This document shows positions 40,341 to 49,485 of a stretch of 64,000 bases of DNA, piece after piece (position 1 is the first letter of the stretch; each line of letters opens with the position of its first letter). The notes below the pieces were generated by a model. That model worked only from the letters and a program-made list of their open reading frames with translations. It ran no database searches and was not told where the DNA came from. The DNA is taken from NCBI RefSeq assembly GCF_002797445.1, contig NZ_PGEP01000001.1, positions 4,216,501 through 4,280,500 of the forward strand, in the 5' to 3' direction. The stretch is from Acidovorax sp. 69 (GTDB lineage Bacteria > Pseudomonadota > Gammaproteobacteria > Burkholderiales > Burkholderiaceae_C). The translations under genes and the position numbers were made by a program.

Positions 40341-42095
40341 TCAGTTTTTGCGGGGGACGACCCAGGCGTGCTCGTTGATGCCGATCACGTTGAAGAAAAT
40401 CGCCACCAGTCGCTGCAAGTTGTGGAACTGGACCACGTGACCATGTCCTTGCTGCTCTGCCGCCCAGTTCAGCACCGAGCCCGCTGCGGCAAAGTCCACG
40501 CGAATGAGCTTGTCGCAGGCAATCGTGAGCGGCACCCCCGGCCGCAGGATGGCCTCGAACGGCTGCAGCAGCGGAGTGGCATCACCGTCGATGTGGCCAC
40601 TCAACTGCGCGACCGGACCCACATCCGGCGCGGCGGATGCAGACGGCTCACCCATGTCAGTGGCCAGCAAATCGCCGTCAGCAGCCAGCGGGGCCGAGCC
40701 CGAGTTGACGCCCTCGTTGTCCGAATACCCGGAGCGCGGCGACACCCAGGACGGCGGCGACACCTCGTAAGTCACACAGTAATCCAGCGCCACCAGCTCA
40801 AACTCATCAGGTTTCCCCATGAGCCGCATAGCGGCCATGCGCAAGCGCCACCACTCCGTGCTGTTGGAACGGTCGCCTGACTGGGTTTTTGCCTCCAGCA
40901 GCGCATTGAGTTTTTCAACGCCCGAAAACACAAACTGCCCCTCGCGGTCGGCCCATTGCATGACCTGGTCCGCCAGCAATGGAACCGCTGCCTCGTCAAT
41001 CGCTGTGAGACGAGCCCACGACAGCGTCCAGGGCGACGCAGAGCGCGCCAGCGAAGCCTGCAACGCAGCCACCGACGACACAGCCAATGTGGGCGGAGCG
41101 TTCCAGCTGAAATCACGCCGCATGGCCGCTGCAGGGGCAACCTCAGCGCCCCCGGCAACGGGGGTCACGGCCGCCGCCATCCCCAACTGCTCCGGCATCG
41201 AGAACCACAAGGGTGCGGAGCGGCTGTACTGGGCGGCAAAGTCAATGGCCAGCGCATCAAAACGGTCATGCTGTCCGGTAGCCCGGTGCAGATCGAACAG
41301 CGTCATCCAGATTTCCAACTGCTGCTCAGGCTCATCCTGCTGGTGCTGTGCCAGTACATCGAGCAGGCCAGACTCGGCCCCCGCATGGTCACCATTGGCA
41401 AACCGGATGGCGGCTTCTTCTAGATCGGGTTCGTGCACGAATTCCTCCGGTTCGAATGCGGGAGCGGTCATGGCCGCAGGAGCCGCAGGGCTGAAGGACG
41501 CCTCGACAGGGTGATGGCTACCCGCCAGCATGGGCGCATCGGTGCCGCCAAAGCGGCCAATGACCATGCTGTCGTCAGCAAACAGCGGCTGAACGGCCGC
41601 CTTGTTGTCCAATGGGGCCGATAGGCTGCCAGGGGCGGTAGGGGCATAGGCCCTGGCGTGGGCCGAATCTGAGGTTTCGGTGCTGGAATCTGGCATCACG
41701 CCCGGCTGGGTCGGCGCATCGGCCCCCTGCTTGCTCTTCCACCACTGCTGCGACATCTGCGCTTCGATCTCGTCGATCTTCTTGAGCGTGACGGCGCGCT
41801 CATCGGGCGAGGCCATGCTGCTCTGAAAGAACGAAGGCCGACCGGCAGCGTCTTCCACGCGCTGACCCTGCAGCACTTCACGCTGGCGCAACTTGCGCAG
41901 CTGATCGAACTCACGGCGCCGCACAAAATCGTTGCGGCGCTTGCGTTCAATCATTTCCTTGAGCATCTGCTTGCTGTACTGGCTCTCCCGGTCGTCCTGA
42001 ATGGAGTCCAGCTCCGTCCAGTTGACCGTCGGATTCTTCACGAACCGAACCACCTTCGATAGCAGGCCGCCGGGGGTGGTTTCTTCCTTGCTCAT
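40341..42095 (-). CDS. STAS-like / TPR-like cytoplasmic protein, unknown function
   Basis: A 584-residue soluble protein with no signal peptide or membrane segment. The N-terminus (about 1-115) is charged and helical ([20 protein letters not shown]). A low-complexity Pro/Ala linker follows (about 120-215). Next is a helical repeat-like block ([20 protein letters not shown] ... [19 protein letters not shown]) resembling the C-terminal TPR of FimV-like proteins. Two segments then resemble STAS folds ([20 protein letters not shown] and the C-terminal [20 protein letters not shown] ... [17 protein letters not shown]). The second ends in a motif seen in MlaB-type STAS proteins. It lies between hslV and dksA on the same strand. 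Function is not assigned. Confidence 0.8.
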   Translation of the reverse strand: MSKEETTPGGLLSKVVRFVKNPTVNWTELDSIQDDRESQYSKQMLKEMIERKRRNDFVRRREFDQLRKLRQREVLQGQRVEDAAGRPSFFQSSMASPDERAVTLKKIDEIEAQMSQQWWKSKQGADAPTQPGVMPDSSTETSDSAHARAYAPTAPGSLSAPLDNKAAVQPLFADDSMVIGRFGGTDAPMLAGSHHPVEASFSPAAPAAMTAPAFEPEEFVHEPDLEEAAIRFANGDHAGAESGLLDVLAQHQQDEPEQQLEIWMTLFDLHRATGQHDRFDALAIDFAAQYSRSAPLWFSMPEQLGMAAAVTPVAGGAEVAPAAAMRRDFSWNAPPTLAVSSVAALQASLARSASPWTLSWARLTAIDEAAVPLLADQVMQWADREGQFVFSGVEKLNALLEAKTQSGDRSNSTEWWRLRMAAMRLMGKPDEFELVALDYCVTYEVSPPSWVSPRSGYSDNEGVNSGSAPLAADGDLLATDMGEPSASAAPDVGPVAQLSGHIDGDATPLLQPFEAILRPGVPLTIACDKLIRVDFAAAGSVLNWAAEQQGHGHVVQFHNLQRLVAIFFNVIGINEHAWVVPRKN

Positions 42096-42142
42096 GGCTC
42101 AGAGTACAGAGTGCGCGGGGTGATCAACAAGCCACAGCCCGT

Positions 42143-42940
42143 TCAATCCCCAAACATCTTCTGCTTGAGTTCGCGGCGTTGCTGCGCTTCCAGCGACAGC
42201 GTGGCAGTGGGGCGAGCGATCAGGCGGCCCACACCAATGGGTTCGCCGGTTTCATCGCAATAACCGTAATCGCCAGCGTCGATGCGGGCAATGGACTGCT
42301 CGATCTTCTTGAGCAGCTTGCGCTCGCGATCGCGGGTGCGCAGCTCCAGGGCGTGTTCTTCTTCGATCGTGGCGCGGTCGGCGGGGTCAGGCACCACCAC
42401 GGTGTCTTCACGCAGGTGCTCGGTGGTTTCGCCAGCACTGTTGTGAATGTCTTGCTTGAGCTGAACGAGCTTGAGGCGAAAGAACGCCATCTGCTTGTCG
42501 TTCATGTACTCGCTGTCGGGCATGGCCATGACTTCGGCGTCGGTCAACTCAGCGGCGGACTTGGCTTTCCAGTTGTTCGCCAGCTTGGGGTCTTTTTTGG
42601 CAGCCGTGAAGGTTGGGTGCACTTGCGCGGTCGTGGGCATGGTGTGTAAATAACTGGCTTTGGCAGCGGTTGAAGCCACTGCCTGTGCCATGGATGGTAC
42701 GGTCAATTGGGCCAATCGTGAAGAAGGCCGGGTTGTGCGCACGGGTACCTGTGAACCTGCTTGCAGCACGGGTGCCGGAGCAGGTGCCGCCACGGCGGGG
42801 CTGACCATCGCCTTGGGCGCTGAAGCCACCTTGGCAGTGGCCTTCGCAGCAGCTTTGGGTGCCGCTGGGGCTGCGGCGCTTTTTGCCGCGACGGGGGTGG
42901 CCTTGGTGGTCCCCTTGGATTTGCTGGTGTCGGCTTTCAC
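42143..42940 (-). CDS. dksA: DksA-family transcription factor, single-cysteine form with long N-terminal extension
   Basis: RNA polymerase secondary-channel factor that works with ppGpp. It has 265 residues against about 151 in E. coli. Residues 1 to about 100 are Lys/Ala/Pro-rich and likely disordered. The DksA fold follows: EYMNDKQMAFFRLKLVQLKQ, the coiled-coil tip DPADRA (Asp185, Asp188, Ala190, as in E. coli DPVDRA), and the globular region GYCDETGEPIGVGRLIARPT. Only Cys228 of the four zinc cysteines remains; the others are Thr231, Ser249 and Ala252. It should therefore not need zinc. GTG 42940 is preceded by AGGAGACCAGGAA. Confidence 0.93.
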   Translation of the reverse strand: MKADTSKSKGTTKATPVAAKSAAAPAAPKAAAKATAKVASAPKAMVSPAVAAPAPAPVLQAGSQVPVRTTRPSSRLAQLTVPSMAQAVASTAAKASYLHTMPTTAQVHPTFTAAKKDPKLANNWKAKSAAELTDAEVMAMPDSEYMNDKQMAFFRLKLVQLKQDIHNSAGETTEHLREDTVVVPDPADRATIEEEHALELRTRDRERKLLKKIEQSIARIDAGDYGYCDETGEPIGVGRLIARPTATLSLEAQQRRELKQKMFGD

Positions 42941-43061
42941 TTCCTGGTCTCCTCGCAGTACGGGCGGGCCCAGCTGCTTTCGCAGCCTAGGGCGGGTGGC
43001 AAGCCTTCCGGGGTTTTACCGGGGCGCGATTGTATCGACCTGGGCCGACGCAAACGGAAAC

Positions 43062-43075
43062 GTTGTAGATACAAC
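43062..43075. promoter_or_regulatory. Palindrome GTTGTA-GA-TACAAC upstream of dksA
   Basis: A perfect 6-bp inverted repeat about 120 bp before the dksA start and 46 bp past the COG0523 GTPase stop. Its shape recalls operators of Fur/Zur-type dimers but the match to any known box is only loose. It could also be part of the GTPase gene's 3' end. Confidence 0.3.
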
Positions 43076-43120
43076 ACAAACCCGTGGGCCAGCCCTGGCA
43101 AACACAAGGGCATGGAAGCC

Positions 43121-44188
43121 TCAGATAAGGCTCTGCTCAAGCCCTTGCAGGAAGATGTCTTTGGGCAGATCGATGCCAATAAAGACCATTTTGCTGGTCC
43201 GCGCCTCGCCCTCGGCCCATTGGGGCCCCAGGTCGCTGCCCATGAGCTGGTGCACGCCCTGGAAGATGACCTTGCGCTCGGTGCCCTTCATGTTCAGTAC
43301 GCCTTTGTAGCGCAACATGCGTGGGCCATAAATATTGACAATCGCGCCCAGAAAGTCCTCCAGCTTGACCGGGTCAAACGGGCGGTCCGAGCGATAGACA
43401 AAACTCTTCACATCGTCGTCATGGTGATGGTGGTGACCCTGCCCGTGTTCATGCTGATGCGACGGGTGGCTGCAATGCTCCCCATGTTCGTGGTCATGGC
43501 CATGGTCATGGTGGTCGTGCGCCTCGTCTTCGTCCTTGAGGAAATCGGGGTCAATGTCCAGCTTGGCATTGAGATTGAAGCCCCGCAGGTCCAGCACCTC
43601 CTTGAGCGGCACCTCGCCAAAGTGCACCGCCTTGATGGGCGCGCGCGGGTTCATGTGCTTCAAGCGGTGGATCAGCGCTTCGGTGTCCTCGGCACTGACG
43701 AGGTCGGTCTTGGACAGGAAAATCTGGTCGGCAAACCCCACCTGGCGGCGCGCTTCCTGGCGGTCGTTGAGCTGCTGGGGGGCGTGCTTGGCATCGACCA
43801 GCGTGATGATGGAGTCGATCAGGTACGTCTCGGCGATCTCCTCGTCCATAAAGAAGGTCTGCGCCACAGGCCCCGGGTCGGCCACGCCGGTGGTCTCGAT
43901 CACGATGCGTTCGAAGTCCAGCAGGCCCTTGCGCCGCTTGGCCGCCAGCAATTGCAGGGTCTCGCGCAGGTCTTCACGGATGGTGCAGCAGATGCAGCCG
44001 TTGCTCATCTGCACGATCTGCTCCTTGGACTCGGTCACCAGGATGTCGTTGTCGATGTTCTCTTCGCCGAACTCGTTTTCGATGACGGCGATCTTTTGGC
44101 CATGGGCTTCGCTCAGCAGGCGCTTGAGCAGGGTGGTTTTGCCAGCACCCAGAAAGCCGGTGAGGATGGTGACGGGGATCAATGCCAT
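43121..44188 (-). CDS. CobW/COG0523 family G3E GTPase (metal chaperone-like)
   Basis: P-loop GTPase of the G3E class. It has 355 residues from ATG 44188 (MALIPVTILTGFLGAGKTTL). Walker A GFLGAGKT (11-18), metal-binding GCICC (64-68), base-recognition SKTD (159-162) and a strongly His-rich loop at about 219-259 are present, then the CobW C-terminal domain (VYRSDRPFDPVKLEDFLGAI). The His loop and CxCC motif point to zinc or cobalt handling. The adjacent zinc-independent DksA echoes known links between COG0523 GTPases and zinc shortage. It is not linked to the cob genes at the start of the window, so CobW in the B12 sense is unlikely. Confidence 0.92.
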   Translation of the reverse strand: MALIPVTILTGFLGAGKTTLLKRLLSEAHGQKIAVIENEFGEENIDNDILVTESKEQIVQMSNGCICCTIREDLRETLQLLAAKRRKGLLDFERIVIETTGVADPGPVAQTFFMDEEIAETYLIDSIITLVDAKHAPQQLNDRQEARRQVGFADQIFLSKTDLVSAEDTEALIHRLKHMNPRAPIKAVHFGEVPLKEVLDLRGFNLNAKLDIDPDFLKDEDEAHDHHDHGHDHEHGEHCSHPSHQHEHGQGHHHHHDDDVKSFVYRSDRPFDPVKLEDFLGAIVNIYGPRMLRYKGVLNMKGTERKVIFQGVHQLMGSDLGPQWAEGEARTSKMVFIGIDLPKDIFLQGLEQSLI

Positions 44189-44322
44189 AAATCTGTCTTT
44201 CAATCGAATCAATACAGGTGCTGCGGCCGGTTGCTGGAGGCCGCAGTGCCCCGATCGGGGCGTATTTTTCAGTGTACCGAGGCTGTCAAGCCCCTGCAGG
44301 ACGCCAGTGCAGCATCCAGGCC

Positions 44323-45564
44323 TCAGCCCTTGCGCATCACCACCAGCCCCTTGAGGTACTCGCCCTCCGGAAACTCCAGCGTCATCGGATGGTCGGGCGC
44401 CCCGCCCAGGCGCTCCAGGATGAAACCGTCCACCCCGGCGTCCGCCCCGGCGGACGCCACGATCTTGTGGAACAGGTCGGCACTGATCCCGCCCGAACAC
44501 GAGAACGTGAACAACACCCCGCCCGGCGACAGCAACTGCAGTGCCAGCCGGTTAATGTCCTTGTAGGCCCGGGCCGCGCGATCCGCGTGGGCGGCTGTGG
44601 GGGCGAACTTGGGCGGGTCGAGCACGATGGCATCAAAGCGCTGGCCTTCTTTCAAGAACTGGCGCAGAGAGGCGTTCACGTCCGCATCCATGAAACTCGC
44701 GCGGTTCACATCAAACCCGTTGAGCGCCACGTGGGCCCGTGCCCGCTCCAGCGCCGGCCCCGACGAATCGATCGAGATCACCTGCCCGCCCGCTGTGCCC
44801 CCAACAGCCTCAGCAGCGCGCATGCCCGCCAGCGCGGCCACACTGAAACCACCGGTGTAACAAAAGCAATTGAGCACGCGCTGAAAGCCCAGGCGCTGGG
44901 CATAGTCGGCAAACCGCTTGCGGCTGTCGCGCTGGTCCAGATAGAAACCGGTCTTGTGGCCCTCGGCGATATTGAGCGTCAGACGCCACTGGTGCTCACG
45001 GATGGCCAGTTCCAGCGGGGGCGGCGCATCGCCGGCCTGCACTGGCACTCCGCCACGCAACCAACCCGTGGCGGGCTCCAGCCCCTCCAGGGTGCGCACA
45101 CTGGCGTCTGAGCGCTCATAGAGCTTGGTCAGGCCTGTTTCGCGCAGCAACGCATCAGCGATCACATCCTTCCAGCGTTCGGTGCCGGCGCTGGTGAACT
45201 GCGCCACCAGGGTGTCGCCGTAGCGGTCCACGATGAGCCCTGGCAGGCCGTCGGACTCACCATGCACCAGGCGGACACCATCGCTTTGCACATCAAAACG
45301 GGCTCTAGCGATGATGGAGCGTGCGCAAGCAGCTATAAAAAATGGAGCATCTATGCGCTGCGCCTCGTCAAAGCTCCACACCCGTGCACGGATGCGCGAG
45401 CTGGGGCTGAACGCGGCCCAGGCCAGAAACTGGCCGTCATGCGACTCCACACGCACCGTCTCGCCACTGTCGCCGCCACCCTTGGCAATGGCCGATTCGA
45501 AGATCCAGGGATGGCGGCGCAAGAGCGAGCGCTCTTTACCAGCGCGAAGTCGAAGGGTTTTCAT
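44323..45564 (-). CDS. rlmI: Class I rRNA cytosine-C5 methyltransferase, RlmI-like
   Basis: Probable SAM-dependent 23S rRNA m5C methyltransferase. It has 413 residues from ATG 45564 (MKTLRLRAGKERSLLRRHPW). An N-terminal PUA-like domain (HPWIFESAIAKGGGDSGETV), the central EGHKTGFYLDQRDSR, SAM motif VLNCFCYTGGFSVAALAG, catalytic-loop DPPKFA and FTFSCSGGIS are present. A copy of repeat A (45291-45352) encodes residues of about 71-91 (IDAPFFIAACARSIIARARF), in frame, where homologues have a variable helix. It diverges from cheW across a 218-bp gap. Confidence 0.9.
   Translation of the reverse strand: MKTLRLRAGKERSLLRRHPWIFESAIAKGGGDSGETVRVESHDGQFLAWAAFSPSSRIRARVWSFDEAQRIDAPFFIAACARSIIARARFDVQSDGVRLVHGESDGLPGLIVDRYGDTLVAQFTSAGTERWKDVIADALLRETGLTKLYERSDASVRTLEGLEPATGWLRGGVPVQAGDAPPPLELAIREHQWRLTLNIAEGHKTGFYLDQRDSRKRFADYAQRLGFQRVLNCFCYTGGFSVAALAGMRAAEAVGGTAGGQVISIDSSGPALERARAHVALNGFDVNRASFMDADVNASLRQFLKEGQRFDAIVLDPPKFAPTAAHADRAARAYKDINRLALQLLSPGGVLFTFSCSGGISADLFHKIVASAGADAGVDGFILERLGGAPDHPMTLEFPEGEYLKGLVVMRKG
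45291..45352 (-). repeat. Dispersed palindromic repeat A, copy inside the rlmI-like gene
   Basis: Minus strand: TGCTCCATTTTTTATAGCTG, CTTGCGCACGCTC..., ATCGCTAGAGCC, CGTTTTGATG. It aligns end to end with the intergenic hslV-hslU copy (GCTC, TTTTTTATAGCTG, GAGCC, TTTGAT) although this one is coding. It is the clearest coding insertion in the window. Confidence 0.8.
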
Positions 45565-45726
45565 GCCCCGGATTGTGCGGGCTGGCAGTTGCCGTACCAC
45601 CCCGACCCCGCAAAAAACACCGCGCCACCCGCACTGTGCTCCACGCCGAACCCTGACAGCCGCCGCCCACAGCCCCGGCGCGCCCTCAATTTGCCATGTC
45701 TTTTTATCAATTGCCGAGCCATTTAT

Positions 45727-45755
45727 TTGACAAATATGATTTTCAAAACTTAAAA
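45727..45755 (+). promoter_or_regulatory. Probable sigma-70 promoter for cheW
   Basis: TTGACA at 45727-45732, a 17-bp spacer, TTAAAA at 45750-45755, inside an AT-rich patch (about 45690-45782) that contrasts with the GC-rich surroundings. No clear ribosome site precedes ATG 45783. Confidence 0.5.
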
Positions 45756-45782
45756 TTGCGAAAAATATCATTTTTATCAAAC

Positions 45783-46310
45783 ATGACTTCCATCGCCACC
45801 CTCCCCCGTTCCACACGCCTGGCGCCCGCGCCCGGCACTGCCCAAGCCAAGATGACCGACATTCGGGAATTCCTGGCGTTCAAGATCGGCAACGAAGAGT
45901 ACGGCGTGGACATCCTGCGCGTGCAGGAAATCCGGTCGTATGAGAAGCCCACCACCATCGCCAACGCTACCGGGGACCTCAAGGGCGTGGTGAACCTGCG
46001 CGGTGTGATCGTGCCCATCATCGACATGCGCCTGAAACTGGGGATCACCACCGTGCAGTACGACCACCTCACGGTGGTGATTGTTCTGAATATCGGCCAG
46101 CGGGTGGTGGGCGTGGTGGTAGACGGGGTGTCCGACGTGCTCACGCTGGAGCGTGAACAGTTGCGCCCGGTGCCCGCGCTGCGTGGCGACTTCAACCCAG
46201 ACCACCTTCTGGCCATTGGTTCGGTGGGCCCGCGCATGCTGATCCTGCTGGACATCGAGAAATTCCTCGCGCCTTCGACGGCGGGCGAGCCCCCCGCACT
46301 CACGCACTGA
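45783..46310 (+). CDS. cheW: Chemotaxis coupling protein CheW
   Basis: Adaptor that links chemoreceptors to the kinase CheA. The 175-residue product from ATG 45783 has a short variable N-terminus and then the CheW fold: EFLAFKIGNEEYGVDILRVQ, the conserved NLRGVIVPIIDMRLKLG and VGVVVDGVSDVL. ATG 45852 (MTDIREFL) is an alternative start with no clear ribosome site either. No cheA, cheR or cheB is visible, so this is an orphan coupling gene beside a receptor remnant. Confidence 0.92.
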   Translation: MTSIATLPRSTRLAPAPGTAQAKMTDIREFLAFKIGNEEYGVDILRVQEIRSYEKPTTIANATGDLKGVVNLRGVIVPIIDMRLKLGITTVQYDHLTVVIVLNIGQRVVGVVVDGVSDVLTLEREQLRPVPALRGDFNPDHLLAIGSVGPRMLILLDIEKFLAPSTAGEPPALTH

Positions 46311-46335
46311 GCCCGCCCCCCCCTGAACACCCACC

Positions 46336-46751
46336 ATGAACGTCAACGACCTCAAGATATCGACCCGCCCATCGCTGCTGCTGGCAGCCCTTTGCCTGCT
46401 GACCACCGTGATCGGTACCGTCGGCCTGATGGGCATGTAACGCGCCAACGTCGGCCTCAACACGGTCCATCAAGACCGGGTGGTGCCGCTCAAGCAGATC
46501 ACAGAGGCGGCGGACGTCGTGCGCACCATGAGGGACATCAACCACAGCAGTGGCAAGATTGCCGACATAAACGCAGCCCTGGTCGAAGAAATGGCCGCCG
46601 CAGCCGCCAGCCTGAACCAGCAGGCCAGTGAACTGGTCGGCCCGTGGCCACCTTCAATTTGCCGCAGGTTTACGCGCAGCACGCGGCACAACCGCACCAC
46701 GCAACGCACCGCCCTCTGCTGGGCTGCAACTACCGCATGGCAGCCGCCTGA
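46336..46751 (+). pseudogene. Decayed methyl-accepting chemotaxis protein
   Basis: ATG 46336 opens a normal receptor start (MNVNDLKISTRPSLLLAALC, a TM helix) but stops after 34 codons at TAA 46438. The same frame then continues with receptor-like sequence (NTVHQDRVVPLKQI), jumps to the end of a signalling domain (KIADINAALVEEMAAAAASL, like INQALVEEAAAAA), and after a frameshift near 46640 ends VATFNLPQVYAQ. The periplasmic half, HAMP and the signalling tip are gone, so at least one large deletion, a stop and a frameshift are present. It follows cheW by 25 bp. Confidence 0.8.
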
Positions 46752-46780
46752 GCGTGTGCCCAATCCCGCGCGTTTACGGT

Positions 46781-47746
46781 TTACGGCTTCTTGCGCGCAC
46801 GCGGGTGGGCTGCGTCATACACCTTGGCCAGGTGCTGAAAATCGAGCCGCGTATAGACCTGCGTGGTGGTGATGTTGGCATGGCCCAGCAGTTCCTGCAC
46901 TGCGCGCAAGTCGCCACTGCTTTGCAACAGGTGGCTGGCAAATGAATGGCGCAGCATGTGCGGGTGCACAGGGGTCGTGAGCCCCGCCTGCTGACTGCGC
47001 TGGCGCAGGCGCAGCCAGATCGACTGCGCGGTGAGTCGCTTGCCACGCTGGCCCACAAACAGTGCCGCGTCGAGCCGCGCAGAACCCTCGCCGCCAAATG
47101 GTGAAGCCCGGAGCTGCAGCCAGGCCTGCAACGCAGCGGTGGCCGCACGGCCCACAGGCACGCTGCGGCGCTTGCTGCCTTTGCCAAACACATGGGCTTC
47201 GCCCGCTTGCAAATCCACCCATCCGCGCCCCAGGCGCTGAGTGTCGGCGTTAGGGATGGCATCGAGGCCAGCCAGTTCGCCCACCCGCAGGCCACACCCG
47301 TAAAGCAGTTCGACCATGGCCGCGTCCCGCGCCTCCAGCCAGGGGTCGGCCCCGGTGTTGTCGAACTCGGCCAGGCGCACGGCGTCGTCCACACCCAGCG
47401 CCTTGGGCAATGGCTTGGGCGCCTTGGGGGCCCGCACATCCTGCACAGGGTTGTGCGGGATCAGCCCCTGCCGCCCGGCCCAGATGAAAAACCCGCGCCA
47501 GCCCGAGAGGATGAGCGCAATACCGCGCCCGCTGCGTCCGCCGCTGTGCATCTGCGCCACAAACCGGCGGATGTGCGCGGTCTGCAGTTGCAGCAAGGGC
47601 AGGTTCACCCCTGTCGCAAACTGCGCGAGCTTTTCGAGGTCCAGGGTGTAGAGCGTGAGCGTGCGCGCCGCCAGCCGCTTTTCAACGCGCACATGCTCCA
47701 GGTACCGCAGAACGTGCGGGTCAAGAACGGTGGGCGTTTCAGACAT
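46781..47746 (-). CDS. xerC: Tyrosine recombinase XerC
   Basis: Chromosome-dimer resolvase acting at dif with XerD. It has 321 residues: an N-terminal SAM-like core-binding domain (VLRYLEHVRVEKRLAARTL), then the catalytic domain with LLYGCGLRVGELAGLD (first Arg), HPHMLRHSFASHLL (His-x-x-Arg) and LGHANITTTQVYTRLDF (nucleophile Tyr). The position beside dapF and DUF484 is the conserved proteobacterial arrangement and favours XerC over XerD or an integrase. Confidence 0.95.
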   Translation of the reverse strand: MSETPTVLDPHVLRYLEHVRVEKRLAARTLTLYTLDLEKLAQFATGVNLPLLQLQTAHIRRFVAQMHSGGRSGRGIALILSGWRGFFIWAGRQGLIPHNPVQDVRAPKAPKPLPKALGVDDAVRLAEFDNTGADPWLEARDAAMVELLYGCGLRVGELAGLDAIPNADTQRLGRGWVDLQAGEAHVFGKGSKRRSVPVGRAATAALQAWLQLRASPFGGEGSARLDAALFVGQRGKRLTAQSIWLRLRQRSQQAGLTTPVHPHMLRHSFASHLLQSSGDLRAVQELLGHANITTTQVYTRLDFQHLAKVYDAAHPRARKKP

Positions 47747-47791
47747 GGTTACCGTGGCTGAAACATCACCAGGCTTCTGCCGGACCGCGGG

Positions 47792-48481
47792 CTACTTCAA
47801 GCGCAGCAGGGCCGCACTGGCCAGCTCCGCCATGCGTGACAGAAATTCGGTGCCCATCGTGGCATCGAAACGCTGCGGGTCGTGCGAACCCAGCACCAAC
47901 AGGCCAAAGGCGGGCGTGGCGCTGTCGATGGCGCCCGCGCGCAGTGGCAGCAGGGCCAGCGACTGGGCCGGCTCGCCCGCCCCATGCACCAGCCAGCCTG
48001 CAGGCTCAAAGCCCAGATTGGGGCCACAGAACGGCATGGTCAGCGACGAAGCAAAGGCACGCGCATCGTCGCTCGCGCCCTGGGTGAAGTCGGCATCGAT
48101 ATAGGGGCCCGCCACATCCCACACGCGCACGGCGGCCTGGGGCACGTCAAACAGGGTACGCACTCCCTCCACCACGGCTTGCGGCAGATCGAACGGGTCT
48201 TTCACCTGCAGCAGCGCGCCGGTCCACTGGTGCACCTTGTGGGCAATGGCGGCGTTTTCGGTGCTGTTGCGCACCATCTCCATGATGCGGTGCTCCAGGC
48301 CCTTGATCTTCTCGCGCAGCATTTCGGCCTGGCGCTCTTGCAGGCTCACAGCGCGCGCGCCATGGGGGCTGGTGATCTGCACGCTGGCCAGCACTTCGGC
48401 ATGGCGCTCAAAAAAGCCGGGGGTGTTGCTCAGGAACTGGGCGATGTCGTCTTCGGTGATCGGTGGGATATGGGAGGTCAT
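47792..48481 (-). CDS. DUF484 family protein (GAF-like)
   Basis: A 229-residue cytoplasmic protein conserved between dapF and xerC. The N-terminus [20 protein letters not shown] is the family signature. A coiled-coil stretch ([20 protein letters not shown]) and a GAF-like domain ([15 protein letters not shown] ... [20 protein letters not shown]) follow. Its exact role is not known. It overlaps dapF by ATGA and lies 45 bp before xerC. Confidence 0.93.
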   Translation of the reverse strand: MTSHIPPITEDDIAQFLSNTPGFFERHAEVLASVQITSPHGARAVSLQERQAEMLREKIKGLEHRIMEMVRNSTENAAIAHKVHQWTGALLQVKDPFDLPQAVVEGVRTLFDVPQAAVRVWDVAGPYIDADFTQGASDDARAFASSLTMPFCGPNLGFEPAGWLVHGAGEPAQSLALLPLRAGAIDSATPAFGLLVLGSHDPQRFDATMGTEFLSRMAELASAALLRLK

Positions 48482-49371
48482 ACGAGGGTGTCAGGAATAT
48501 CGATCTGGCCTTCGAACACCGTGGTGGCGGGGCCGGTCATGTAAACGGAATCGGTGTCTGCACCGCTCCAGGCAATGGTGAGGCGGCCGCCGCGCGTGTC
48601 CACATGCACCTCGGGGCCGAGCAGCCCCAAGCGGATGCCCGCTGCCACCGCCGCGCAGGCGCCCGTGCCACAGGCCAGGGTTTCACCCACGCCGCGCTCA
48701 AACACACGCAGCCGCACATGGCCCCGGTCCACGATCTGCAGAAAACCCGCATTCACCCGCTGCGGAAAACGCGCGTGGCGTTCGACCAGCGGGCCGGCCT
48801 CTTGCACGGGGGCCGTGTCCACGTTGTCCACCAGCTGCACGGCATGGGGGTTGCCCATGGAGACAACCGCTACCAAAACAGTAGCATCTAGCGCTTTACC
48901 ATCCAACGCCAGGGGCCATTTTTGCCCTGATCCTTGGGCGACAGGCGTCAGGCCGGCAGCATCGAACGGCACCAAGGCGGGATCGAACTGCGGGCGCCCC
49001 ATGTCCACGGTAACGCGGCCATCGGGCGTGAGGCGGGGCGCGATCACGCCGCTTTTGGTTTGCACGCGGATCGCGTCTTTGCCCGACAACTGCTTGTCGT
49101 GCACAAAACGCGCAAAGCAGCGGGCGCCGTTGCCACATTGCTCCACCTCGCCACCATCGGCGTTGTGGATGACATATTCAAAGTCGATGCCGTCGGCGGC
49201 AGCCTCGGCAGTGGGGGTCCGCACGGTGAGGATCTGGTCGGCACCCACACCGAAATGGCGGTCGGCCAAAAAACGGTACTGGGCCGCAGACAGCCCCAGA
49301 CGGCCCTGGGTTTCGTCGAGCACCACGAAATCGTTGCCCGCGCCTTGCATTTTGGTGAAGCGAATCTGCAT
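48478..49371 (-). CDS. dapF: Diaminopimelate epimerase DapF
   Basis: PLP-independent epimerase that converts LL- to meso-diaminopimelate, the substrate of MurE and precursor of lysine. It has 297 residues. The two catalytic cysteines are in [14 protein letters not shown] and [30 protein letters not shown] and [13 protein letters not shown] are also typical. A copy of repeat A (48868-48925) is read through in frame just before VSMGNPH (about residues 150-168). Confidence 0.96.
   Translation of the reverse strand: MQIRFTKMQGAGNDFVVLDETQGRLGLSAAQYRFLADRHFGVGADQILTVRTPTAEAAADGIDFEYVIHNADGGEVEQCGNGARCFARFVHDKQLSGKDAIRVQTKSGVIAPRLTPDGRVTVDMGRPQFDPALVPFDAAGLTPVAQGSGQKWPLALDGKALDATVLVAVVSMGNPHAVQLVDNVDTAPVQEAGPLVERHARFPQRVNAGFLQIVDRGHVRLRVFERGVGETLACGTGACAAVAAGIRLGLLGPEVHVDTRGGRLTIAWSGADTDSVYMTGPATTVFEGQIDIPDTLV
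48868..48925 (+). repeat. Dispersed palindromic repeat A, copy inside dapF
   Basis: Plus strand: CTACCAAAACAGTAGCATCT, AGCGCTTTACC, AACGCCAGGGGCCATTTTTG. It matches the TAGC-TCT-AGCGCTT start and GGCCATTTTT tail. It is antisense to dapF but leaves its frame open. Confidence 0.65.
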
Positions 49372-49485
49372 CGGCGGATTATCGTCGTTGCGCTGCCAAT
49401 CACCTCGGACAGCGCCGGTTTCGCCATCGCATTAGGCTTGCACTCTTTTGGCACCGCTGTGGTCGCCTCCCGCCAGGACTCCTCC

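Noticed and set aside
43380..43540. Tandem-looking CATGG/CATGGTCATGG stretch as a DNA repeat
   Set aside because: It is the codon pattern of the His/Asp-rich loop of the COG0523 GTPase read from the opposite strand.
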